Assembly (NCBI RefSeq): GCF_040438645.1
Contig: NZ_CP159253.1
Location: 4,578,501 to 4,642,500, forward strand
Reading direction: 5' to 3'
DNA from: Mesorhizobium sp. WSM2240
Lineage (GTDB): Bacteria; Pseudomonadota; Alphaproteobacteria; Rhizobiales; Rhizobiaceae
Length of the DNA stretch: 64,000 bases
Both the position numbers and the translations under genes were made by a program. The notes under the pieces were generated by a model. That model was not told the DNA's origin. It was given only the letters and a program-made list of their open reading frames with translations, and did no database searches. Below, piece by piece: positions 57,182-64,000 of this stretch (positions are counted from its first letter, which is position 1; each line of letters starts with the position of its first letter).

Positions 57182-58255
57182 GTGAATCTGATCTACGCCC
57201 TCGCCGCTTTCCTGCTCGCGCTGCTCCTGGTGCTCGTCGGCATCACCCGTGTCGGGTCGTGGCTGATCGAGCGCCGCAATCCGGCGATCGGCAGCTTCGC
57301 CGAGATCGACGGCGCCCGCCTGCACTATGTCCATGTGCCCGCGCCGGAAAATCCCGATCTGCCGCCGATCGTCTTCATCCATGGCGCCAGCGCAAATCTC
57401 AGGGATCAGATGATTCCGCTCCGGCCGCTTCTGGAGGGCCGGGCCGAATTGCTGTTTCTCGACCGGCCGGGCCATGGCTGGTCCGGCCGCGGTCCCGGCA
57501 ACAACGCAACGCCGACCGGCCAAGCTGCTTCCATAGCCGCATTGATGGACCATCTCGGCATCAGGGACGCGATCGTCGTTGGCCACTCCTTCGGCGGGGC
57601 GATCACCGCCGCCTTCGGGCTCGAACAGGCGGACAGGACGCGCGGTCTGGTGTTTGTCGCCGCGGCTACCCACCCTTGGCCGGGCGGCAAGACGTCCTGG
57701 TATTACAAACTGACGACGGTTCCCTTGCTCGGCTGGCTGTTTTCCGAAACGCTGGCCAATCCGGCCGGCTCGCTGCGGATCGCAGGGGCCGCGACCTGCG
57801 TCTTCGCGCCCAACCCGGTGCCGGAAGCCTATCTCGACGATGCGGCGATCCCGCTGGTGCTGAGGCCACGCGCCTTCCGCGCCAATGCCTTGGATGTCGA
57901 GGGACTCTATCGGCATGCGCTCGCCACCGCGCCGCGCTACCGCGAGGTCATGGCGCCGGCTGTGGTGATTTCAGGCGACTACGACACCGTCGTTTATGAG
58001 GAGTTGCATTCGACCGGGCTCGCTCGCGACATTCCCGGGGCAGAACTGGTCTGGGTCAAGAATCTCGGCCACAAGCCGGACTGGATCGCGCGCGACCTGG
58101 TCGTGGCGGCTATCGAGAAGGTTTCCGGGATGGAACGCGATCTTCCCGCCATCGCCCGAACCGTCGAGGCAAGGATTGCCGGCGACCGTTCCGGCGAAGG
58201 CGTCTGCGTCAACGAGAAGGCGCCGACGGCGCAGCCGGAGCTGGCGCCGGAATAG
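57182..58255 (+). CDS. Alpha/beta hydrolase, membrane-anchored
   Basis: A 357-aa hydrolase with an N-terminal TM segment (NLIYALAAFLLALLLVLVGI) and an αβ-hydrolase domain: FIHGASANLRDQM, then GHSFGGAITAAFG with nucleophile Ser136, and NLGHKPDWIA supplying the catalytic His near the C-terminus. The GTG at 57182 is chosen because it precedes the TM helix; the frame runs further upstream into the TPR gene, so the start is uncertain. Ribosome site is poor. Substrate unknown. Confidence 0.78.
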   Translation: MNLIYALAAFLLALLLVLVGITRVGSWLIERRNPAIGSFAEIDGARLHYVHVPAPENPDLPPIVFIHGASANLRDQMIPLRPLLEGRAELLFLDRPGHGWSGRGPGNNATPTGQAASIAALMDHLGIRDAIVVGHSFGGAITAAFGLEQADRTRGLVFVAAATHPWPGGKTSWYYKLTTVPLLGWLFSETLANPAGSLRIAGAATCVFAPNPVPEAYLDDAAIPLVLRPRAFRANALDVEGLYRHALATAPRYREVMAPAVVISGDYDTVVYEELHSTGLARDIPGAELVWVKNLGHKPDWIARDLVVAAIEKVSGMERDLPAIARTVEARIAGDRSGEGVCVNEKAPTAQPELAPE

Positions 58256-58308
58256 GGAGTAGGGGAAAATACACAGGGACCGTGAACAAGGAATTCCCTA
58301 TTCCCTAT
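58252..58308. terminator. Imperfect inverted repeat between hydrolase and pyk
   Basis: Arms ATAGGGAGTAGGGGAA (58252-58267) and TTCCCTATTCCCTAT (58294-58308) pair with one bulge and loop of about 26 nt. It lies between convergent gene ends and could serve as a two-way terminator. The GGGAATAGGG unit also resembles a common intergenic repeat of Mesorhizobium-like genomes. Confidence 0.4.
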
Positions 58309-58310
58309 CT

Positions 58311-59744
58311 TCAAACCCCGTGCCCGTCCGCGCCGACATAGGCGATGCGCAGCATGTTGGTGGCGCCGGGAGTTCGCAGCGGCACGCCGGCGGTGATGAT
58401 CACGCGATCGCCGGTACCCGCGAATGTTTCGCCGTAGGCGATGCGGCAGGCGCGGTCGACCATGTCGTCGAGGTCGATGGCGTCGGGCGTCACGACGCAA
58501 TGTGTGCCCCAGACCAGCGACAGCCGCCGCGCCGTCTCGACCACCGGCGACAGCGCGACGATCGGAACCTGCGGGCGCTCGCGCGCGGCGCGCAGTCCGG
58601 TCGTGCCCGATGCGGTGTAGGTCACGATCGCAGACAGTTTCAGCGTCTCGGCGATCTGGCGCGCCGCGAGCGAAATCGCGTCGGCGCCGGTCGCTTCCGG
58701 CTCGGAGCGCTGCGCGTTGATGATGCCGGGATAGAGCGGGTCCTGCTCGACCTTCTCGGCGATCCGGTTCATCGTCGCGACAGACTCGACCGGGTATTCG
58801 CCTGCCGCCGATTCCGCCGACAGCATGACCGCATCCGCGCCCTCGAAGACTGCGATCGACACATCGGATACTTCGGCGCGGGTCGGCACCGGCGCCGAGA
58901 TCATCGATTCCAGCATCTGCGTGGCGACCACCACCGGCTTGCCGGCGCGGCGACAGGCGCGCGTGATCTGCTTCTGGATGCCGGGAACCGCTTCAAGCGG
59001 CATCTCGACGCCGAGATCGCCTCGCGCCACCATGACGGCGTCCGAAAGCTCAATGATTTCAGCCAGCCGCGCGACAGCCTGCGGCTTCTCGATCTTGGAC
59101 ATAAGCAGCGCCCGGCCGCGTGCGATCTTGCGCGCTTCGGCGAGATCCTCGGGGCGCTGGATGAAGGACAGCGCCACCCAGTCGACGCCGGTGGAAAGCA
59201 CTGCGTCGAGGTCGGCGCGATCCTTTTCCGTCAGCGCGCCGACCGGAAGATCGGTGTCGGGCAGGCTAACCCCCTTCTTGTCGGAGATCTTGTTGCCGGC
59301 GACCACCGTACTGACGATCGATTTGCCATCGGATGTGACTGCCTTCAGCTCCAACCGGCCGTCATCGACCAGCAGGCGTTGGCCCGCCTCGACCGAGGTC
59401 AGGATTTCCGGATGCGGCAGGTGTACGCGCGTCGCGTCGCCGAGCGCCGGATTGTTGTCCAGCGTGAACGTCTGCCCCGCTTCGAGTGCGATCTTCCCTT
59501 CGGCGAACTTGCCGACCCTGAGCTTGGGGCCCTGGAGGTCCGCCAATATCCCGATCGGGCGGCCGAGCGCCGTCTCGACCGAGCGGATGCGCCCGACCAG
59601 CGTGCGCATCAGCGCATGGTCGGTATGGCTCATATTGATGCGGAAAACGTCGGCGCCGGCTTCGAAGAGTTTTCTGATCATTTCCTCCGAGGAGGAGGCG
59701 GGACCGAGCGTGGCGAGTATCTTGACCTTGCGGCTGCGTCTCAT
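58311..59744 (-). CDS. pyk: Pyruvate kinase
   Basis: The enzyme makes pyruvate and ATP from phosphoenolpyruvate in glycolysis. It is 477 aa, with SRKVKILATLGPASSS near the N-terminus, NMSHTD, ADLQGPKLRVG, the metal-binding MVARGDLGVEMPLEAVPGIQ, KPVVVATQMLESMI and the C-terminal effector domain (SAIVTYTASGTTGLRAARER). The ATG at 59744 overlaps the DUF1036 stop (ATGA), so the two are coupled. Pyk with an upstream DUF1036 gene is a recurring rhizobial pair. Confidence 0.94.
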   Translation of the reverse strand: MRRSRKVKILATLGPASSSEEMIRKLFEAGADVFRINMSHTDHALMRTLVGRIRSVETALGRPIGILADLQGPKLRVGKFAEGKIALEAGQTFTLDNNPALGDATRVHLPHPEILTSVEAGQRLLVDDGRLELKAVTSDGKSIVSTVVAGNKISDKKGVSLPDTDLPVGALTEKDRADLDAVLSTGVDWVALSFIQRPEDLAEARKIARGRALLMSKIEKPQAVARLAEIIELSDAVMVARGDLGVEMPLEAVPGIQKQITRACRRAGKPVVVATQMLESMISAPVPTRAEVSDVSIAVFEGADAVMLSAESAAGEYPVESVATMNRIAEKVEQDPLYPGIINAQRSEPEATGADAISLAARQIAETLKLSAIVTYTASGTTGLRAARERPQVPIVALSPVVETARRLSLVWGTHCVVTPDAIDLDDMVDRACRIAYGETFAGTGDRVIITAGVPLRTPGATNMLRIAYVGADGHGV

Positions 59745-60220
59745 TGAGGGGGTGTTCCCGTGACAGCTGCGGCGCCGTCCGTTGCGGGCTCGTCGGTCAG
59801 CTGGACCATCCAGCTCGCCTGCTCGCCCGTGTCGTATTCCTGGAAGCCGGCTCGCTGGAAGCCGCGCGCGACGCAATCGTTGACGCCGGCAATCTTGAAC
59901 TCTTTTTCGGCCACGCACATGTTGATCGGGCCGTCCCAGCGCCCGCCGCGCTCGGCGTCTTCCGCGTAGAGGTAATAGAATCGCGAAGACAGCGGGCCTT
60001 CGATCAGCGTCTTGCAGGTCGAACCTTCTATATGCCACCAGCCCTCGGTTACCCAGCCGGCCTTGGCGCGGTAGCCGATGCCGACGCCGACCAGACTCTG
60101 GGTAGCGTTGCAGACGCGGAAATCGGCGAGCGCCGTGGTGGTTGAAAAGAGCGGGAAACAAAGCGAAAACGCCAGCACAGCCAGGGCGGAGCGAATCCGC
60201 ATACCTCCGGCCAGTACCAT
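59741..60220 (-). CDS. DUF1036 exported protein
   Basis: A 159-aa protein with a signal peptide (MRIRSALAVLAFSLCFPLFS preceded by six residues, cleavage near 33 at ALA) and a DUF1036 domain with conserved FRVCNATQSLVGVGIGYRAK, EGWWHIEGSTCKTL and CVAEKEFKIAGVNDC. The ATG at 60220 is preferred for AGGAG upstream; ATG codons at 60250 or 60286 give longer N-termini before the signal. Its 3' end overlaps pyk. Unknown function, probably periplasmic. Confidence 0.85.
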   Translation of the reverse strand: MVLAGGMRIRSALAVLAFSLCFPLFSTTTALADFRVCNATQSLVGVGIGYRAKAGWVTEGWWHIEGSTCKTLIEGPLSSRFYYLYAEDAERGGRWDGPINMCVAEKEFKIAGVNDCVARGFQRAGFQEYDTGEQASWMVQLTDEPATDGAAAVTGTPPQ

Positions 60221-60467
60221 TCCCAAACTCCTCGATTTCTCGGCAAACATGTGTCGATGCCCCTTTTCGGAAATGTCCGGGCGCATGTCAACGCGCGCAA
60301 CAGCGCCTATCCAATCGATTTAGAGAGTGCCGTGCCTCACCGCATTCCGCCCGGTCCGATTTCGCCTAAAAAGATTGGCGAAACAACGGCGTTGCATGCA
60401 GCACGGCTTCGTGAAAAGACAGGCAAATCCCCTCCTGTCAAAAATGCTCTCCGGGACATTCCAGCCG

Positions 60468-61265
60468 ATGACGAGATCAGCACTTTTTGCCCCGTTCGAG
60501 ATCGTTGAAGGCGACCGCAGTCTCGGCCTGGTGCTGCTGGCCGACCATGCGGGTCGTGACTTGCCCGAGGAATATGCCGGTCTGGGGCTCCCTGCGGAAG
60601 AATTCCAGCGCCACATCGCCTACGATATCGGCGTCGAGACGGTGACGCGAAAGCTCGCCGCACTTACCGGCGCACCCGCGGTGATGGCCAATTTCTCAAG
60701 GCTCTTGATCGATCCCAATCGCGGCGAGGACGATCCGACGCTGATTCGCCAGCTCTATGACGGCACGGTGGTGCCGGGCAATTATCCGATGTCGGACGAC
60801 GAGCGCGAAAGGCGGCTCGAACGCTATTACCGGCCTTATCACGATGCTGTCGGTTCGGTCGTGGCTTCGGTGGCGCGGGAATCGCGCCGGGCGCCGTTCA
60901 TCTTCTCCGTCCATTCCTTCACGCCCATCATGCAGGGCCATGTGCGTCCCTGGCAGGTCGGCGTGCTGTGGGACATGGACCACCGCGCCGCCTGGCCCTT
61001 GATCGAAATGCTGGCGGCGGACAAGACCATGACGGTCGGCGACAACGAGCCCTATGACGGCGCGTTGCGCGGCGACACCATGTTCCGGCATGCGATCGTC
61101 AACGGCTACGCACATGCCCTGATCGAGATCCGCCAGGATCTGATCGCCGACGAGGCCAGCGCCGAGGACTGGGCGGCGAGGCTGGCGCCGATCGTTGACG
61201 CGATCAACGCCCGCCCCGATATACATCAGGTCAAGCAATTCGGCTCGCGCACCGGGCCACTGTGA
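60468..61265 (+). CDS. N-formylglutamate amidohydrolase family protein
   Basis: A 265-aa zinc-dependent amidohydrolase-like protein (PF05013). The pattern LLADHAGRDLPEEY near residue 22 and, later, FIFSVHSFTPIM supply probable metal ligands. True N-formylglutamate deformylases (HutG) act in histidine degradation; here no hut genes are near, so the substrate is open. The ATG at 60468 is chosen; an ATG at 60444 is the alternative. It is divergent from DUF1036 and precedes DUF1244 by 10 nt. Confidence 0.85.
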   Translation: MTRSALFAPFEIVEGDRSLGLVLLADHAGRDLPEEYAGLGLPAEEFQRHIAYDIGVETVTRKLAALTGAPAVMANFSRLLIDPNRGEDDPTLIRQLYDGTVVPGNYPMSDDERERRLERYYRPYHDAVGSVVASVARESRRAPFIFSVHSFTPIMQGHVRPWQVGVLWDMDHRAAWPLIEMLAADKTMTVGDNEPYDGALRGDTMFRHAIVNGYAHALIEIRQDLIADEASAEDWAARLAPIVDAINARPDIHQVKQFGSRTGPL

Positions 61266-61275
61266 GGATCAGGCG

Positions 61276-61584
61276 ATGACCCAATTGAGTGAAGAGCAGA
61301 AGCGCGATTTCGAGGCGGCGGCGTTCCGCACCCTGGTGGAGCATCTCCGGACACGCAGCGACGTGCAGAACATCGACCTGATGAACCTGGCCGGCTTCTG
61401 CCGCAACTGCCTGTCCAACTGGTACCGCGACGCGGCAAACGCCGCCGGGGTCGAAATGTCCAAGGAAGAATCGCGCGAGATCATCTACGGCATGCCCTAT
61501 GCCGAATGGCAGGCCCTGCACCAGACTGAAGCTTCCGAGGCCAAGAAGGCCGAGTTCGAAGCCCGGCGTCCGAAGGACCACTGA
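61276..61584 (+). CDS. DUF1244 protein
   Basis: A 102-aa cytoplasmic protein matching DUF1244, with the signature NLAGFCRNCLSNWYRDAANA (paired cysteines) and IIYGMPYAEWQA. The CxxC-like pair could bind metal or be redox-active. Its ribosome site is GTGAGGATCAGGCG. It sits 10 nt after the amidohydrolase gene and upstream of the GapR gene, an order kept in many Rhizobiales. Function unknown. Confidence 0.88.
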   Translation: MTQLSEEQKRDFEAAAFRTLVEHLRTRSDVQNIDLMNLAGFCRNCLSNWYRDAANAAGVEMSKEESREIIYGMPYAEWQALHQTEASEAKKAEFEARRPKDH

Positions 61585-61793
61585 CTCGGCTCACCCTCCC
61601 CCTTGCGGGAAGGGTCAATGTAGCGTCGGGGTGGGATTGGTGAATGACAGAGCGCTGTCTTACCGCTCCAGTGCGCCTTCCGCCTAGCCTCTCCTCAGGG
61701 GACGGATTCCGCCCTTGACCCCTACCGCGCCTTCGGGCATCGAACGCTCCACCTTGAGCCGCGAGTCGCGGACCCTTTCCCCTGGAGAAAAGC

Positions 61794-62054
61794 ATGGCCG
61801 ACGAGATCACCGAAACCAGCCAGACTGTTGCCGCGGGCCAGCTCCGCGCCTTCATCGAACGCGTCGAGCGGCTCGAAGAGGAAAAGCAGACGATCGCGGA
61901 CGACATCAAGGAAGTGTTCGCCGAGATGAAAGGCACTGGCTTCGACACCAAGGCGGTCCGCACCATCATCCGGCTGCGCAAGAAGGATCAGGCCGAGCGT
62001 CAGGAGGAGGAAGCTATCCTCGACCTCTATAAGGCCGCGCTCGGCATGGAATGA
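61794..62054 (+). CDS. gapR: GapR-like DNA-binding protein (DUF2312)
   Basis: An 86-aa nucleoid-associated protein of the DUF2312/GapR family. In Caulobacter, GapR binds overtwisted DNA and aids replication and topoisomerase action. Coiled-coil segment ([20 protein letters not shown]) is followed by the DNA-contacting [20 protein letters not shown]. The length is near that of Caulobacter GapR (89 aa). CCTGGAGAAAAGC precedes the ATG. The 209-nt gap before it carries a repeat-like stretch (CTCACCCTCCCCCTTGCGGG, near 61590) typical of rhizobial intergenic DNA. Confidence 0.9.
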   Translation: MADEITETSQTVAAGQLRAFIERVERLEEEKQTIADDIKEVFAEMKGTGFDTKAVRTIIRLRKKDQAERQEEEAILDLYKAALGME

Positions 62055-62267
62055 GGCTGGCTGCAGTTCGATGGGCGAGGCCTCATCGTTGCGGGCAAGA
62101 GCCAACAACCGCCGAATGACTCGGGGGAACCTTTTCGAACCTGAGGGCGCTCGGCCGAGTGCCGGGCCGGCGATGCCTGCATAGTCTTGCAACGGCACAG
62201 TCGGGCGATCCTCTTCACCCAGCGCCGGTACGATTACGATCTGCAGCCGTACTCGTCCGGTCGATCT

Positions 62268-62696
62268 TCACGTCGCGTGAGTGCCGCCTGGCTCAACCAC
62301 GCCTGTAAGAGCAATGCCGACGGTCGCCGGATCGTCCTTCAGCACCGCATCGGCCAGCGATATCACCCCCACAAGGCGCTTGTCGCGATCGACTACGGGC
62401 AACCGCCTTACCTGGATGTTTCCCATATTTTGCACTACGTCTTCGATTTCTTCGTCGTCGAAGCAATATCTGACGTCTCGGGTCATCGCATCGGCCACGG
62501 TTGCGTTGCCGTCCTTGCCCTCGGCGACGGCGCGCACGACGATATCTCGGTCGGTGATCGTTCCGACCAGTCTGTCGTTTTCTCCGACAGGCAGGAATCC
62601 GACACCATCGGCAGCCATTCTTTTGGCGACCTTGCGCAGCGACTCCCCTGGGCTGGCGAGATGGACCTTCGGGGTCATTAATTCAGCTACTTTCAT
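62268..62696 (-). CDS. Tandem CBS-domain protein
   Basis: A 142-aa protein with two CBS domains (about 5-60 and 70-125) and conserved GFLPVGENDRLVGTITDRDI and RRLPVVDRDKRLVGVISLAD, the adenosine-ligand-binding pattern. Such stand-alone CBS proteins can sense AMP/ATP or act as regulators, but a target is unknown. CAGGGAGATG precedes the ATG at 62696; a longer upstream frame is noncoding in character. It faces the aldo/keto reductase gene across a 382-nt gap. Confidence 0.85.
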   Translation of the reverse strand: MKVAELMTPKVHLASPGESLRKVAKRMAADGVGFLPVGENDRLVGTITDRDIVVRAVAEGKDGNATVADAMTRDVRYCFDDEEIEDVVQNMGNIQVRRLPVVDRDKRLVGVISLADAVLKDDPATVGIALTGVVEPGGTHAT

Positions 62697-63078
62697 TGTG
62701 CATCTCCCTGTTCGGAGGCCGGGACAGCGTAAGCGCCTGAGCGGTCTGTTGGGTCCGAGCTTGGCTGATGAACCTCTTGCGGACTGCAGATCTGCAGCGC
62801 TTGTGGCGTTCGTCCGACCTATCCATTCCTCATTCACGGAACCAACCGGCATGCAGATGGTTCCCGCCAAACTGCGGCCGGGCTGCGGCTCGGCCAGGAT
62901 GGCGCTCGCGCCGAGGGCGAAACCGGCAGGAACCGCGCCGGATACGAGGCGGACAACTTAAGTCCGCCGATGGGATTGCCGACCGGAACACTTTTGCCGG
63001 GCGGATGTTTGGGCGCGAGACCACGGCCCGGTGAAATGGACAAGGTCGGGATGTTGCCGCCAGAACAAGGGCACGGAT
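62697..63078. other. 382-nt intergenic region between divergent CBS and AKR genes
   Basis: No open frame with coding character was recognised. A hairpin GGCGGAC-AACTTAA-GTCCGCC (7-bp arms, 62948-62968) is the only clear structure. The gap must carry both promoters, but no convincing -35/-10 pair was found. Confidence 0.5.
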
Positions 63079-63882
63079 ATGGACCCGAAAAGTGAGATAG
63101 CGCTGCACACTGGCAACAAGATGCCTGTTTTAGGCCTTGGCACATGGCAGTTGACAAACGACACCGCTGGAACCGTCGCCGCTGCCCTGGAGCTGGGATA
63201 CCGCATGATCGACACGTCCGGAGATTATGGCACCCAGCCCGGTATTGCGGACGGAATCAATCAAAGCGGCGTCGAGCGCGCGGATTTCTACCTGGTCACG
63301 AAAGTGGAGGAAGCGGGCGACGCATATCAAGCGACGCTCAAAAATCTCGACGAGCTGCAATTGGACTATGCCGATCTCATGCTCATACACCGCCCGCCGC
63401 GCACAGGAGCGGGAGAAGATCTGTGGCGAAGTCTGATCCGTGCGAAGGCGGACGGCCTCGCGAAAGACATCGGCGTCAGCAATTACTCCATCGAGCTCAT
63501 TGACACACTGATAGACGCGACGGGCGAAGTCCCGACGGTCAATCAGATCGAGTGGAGCCCATTCGGCTACAGCGACGGCATGCTGCGCTACGCACAGGAG
63601 AAGCACATCGCCATACAGGCATACAGCCCCCTTACGCGCACCAGACGGCTGCGGGACGAGACGCTTGCCGGGATCGCCGCAAAATACGGCAAATCCCCGG
63701 CGCAGGTGCTGATTCGATGGAATTTGCAGCGCAGCACCGTTCCCTTGCCCAAAGCCAACCAACGGCAGCACCTGGAAGAGAACATCGACGTGTTTGATTT
63801 CGATATCGGCGAGAGAGACCTGGAAGTCCTCAACCGCTTGAATGAGCAGTACTCGTCGCTTGGAATGCTTCCATACGCTTAG
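63079..63882 (+). CDS. Aldo/keto reductase
   Basis: A 267-aa NADPH-dependent TIM-barrel reductase. Active-site residues are in RMIDTSGDYGTQPG (Asp and Tyr), YLVTKVEEAG (Lys) and LMLIHRPPR (His). GVSNYSIELID and the C-terminal VPLPKANQRQHLEENIDVFD fit the AKR family with NADPH-binding Lys in PKAN. Compared with typical members it lacks a long C-terminal loop. AAGGGCACGGAT is a weak ribosome site. It probably detoxifies aldehydes or methylglyoxal; the substrate is unknown. Confidence 0.88.
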   Translation: MDPKSEIALHTGNKMPVLGLGTWQLTNDTAGTVAAALELGYRMIDTSGDYGTQPGIADGINQSGVERADFYLVTKVEEAGDAYQATLKNLDELQLDYADLMLIHRPPRTGAGEDLWRSLIRAKADGLAKDIGVSNYSIELIDTLIDATGEVPTVNQIEWSPFGYSDGMLRYAQEKHIAIQAYSPLTRTRRLRDETLAGIAAKYGKSPAQVLIRWNLQRSTVPLPKANQRQHLEENIDVFDFDIGERDLEVLNRLNEQYSSLGMLPYA

Positions 63883-63934
63883 AGCCTTCTCGAGGCTCAG
63901 CGTCGGCGCAGACCCCTCGCCTGTACGCTCCGCG

Positions 63935-64000
63935 TCAGAATATCGTCGGGGTATTGCCGCCACCGCCGGTCGAACTGCCCGGTGCGCCGCCGGTGCTGCG
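63935..64000 (-). CDS. C-terminal tail of a minus-strand gene (cut by window)
   Basis: A minus-strand frame from the right edge ends RSTGGAPGSSTGGGGNTPTI F then stop (63937-63935). The Gly/Ser/Thr-rich low-complexity tail resembles the end of an exported or surface protein. Only 21 residues are visible, so its identity and even its reality are uncertain. Confidence 0.35.
   Translation of the reverse strand, partial: RSTGGAPGSSTGGGGNTPTIF

Noticed and set aside
58320..59747. A 475-codon plus-strand frame opposite pyk.
   Set aside because: Antisense shadow of pyruvate kinase, rich in Arg, His and Asp, no motif.

Overview
The window reads as chromosomal core sequence of a Rhizobiales alphaproteobacterium, most like Mesorhizobium or a close relative of the Phyllobacteriaceae. 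This rests on high GC, alphaproteobacterial gene sets (DUF1013/TrcR, GapR-type DUF2312, DUF1244, DUF4164-zapA, rluD-rpoH, tkt-gap-pgk-fba, pyk-DUF1036, a pst-phoU-phoB cluster) and two dispersed intergenic repeats of the kind seen in rhizobia. No phage, plasmid backbone, insertion sequence, CRISPR array or defence island was recognised. The placement is inference from gene content, not from a marker alignment.

Layout. 1-4.5 kb: xylose-type ABC importer (xylG partial, xylH, xylF on the minus strand) divergent from its ROK repressor, with a perfect 25-bp palindrome on the xylF promoter. 4.5-10.7 kb: phosphate regulon pstS-pstC-pstA-pstB-phoU-phoB (minus) behind a Pho box. 10.8-14.6 kb: a five-PAS hybrid histidine kinase with two receivers. 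14.8-15.3 kb: two small unknowns. 15.5-21.9 kb: a dipeptidase plus dipeptide/oligopeptide ABC importer operon. 22-24.3 kb: HerA-like ATPase, small lipoprotein, tRNA-Glu. 24.6-27.6 kb: VOC protein, one-TM protein, rluD, rpoH. 27.6-36.8 kb: zapA and a DUF4164 gene divergent from tkt-gap, then a K+/H+ antiporter, pgk, class I fba and an SGNH hydrolase. 36.8-44.6 kb: a 53-aa membrane protein, prpE, a membrane-anchored hydrolase, a cystine-type ABC importer and an SDR. 44.6-47.1 kb: a small locus with a WYL (YafY-type) regulator and two matching inverted-repeat operators. 47.1-54 kb: trcR, phytase-like esterase, quinone oxidoreductase, DUF1192, MFS, ArsR and two YdcH proteins. 54-64 kb: purEK, LprI-like protein, Cys-less L36, TPR protein, hydrolase, pyk, DUF1036, N-formylglutamate amidohydrolase, DUF1244, GapR, CBS protein, aldo/keto reductase, and the tail of a last gene.

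Many genes form short operons with ATGA/GTGA overlaps (pstC-pstA, the dipeptide importer, the cystine importer, purE-purK, DUF1036-pyk). In two importer operons a strong hairpin separates the binding-protein gene from the permease gene, which would favour an excess of binding protein.

The most novel-looking element is modest: the WYL-regulator locus (44.6-47.1 kb), where the same 18-bp dyad and its downstream flank sit before both a DUF1127-like/DJ-1 pair and a VOC/unknown/WYL operon. The two repeat families (three copies and two copies) and several genes below 60 codons are also worth attention.
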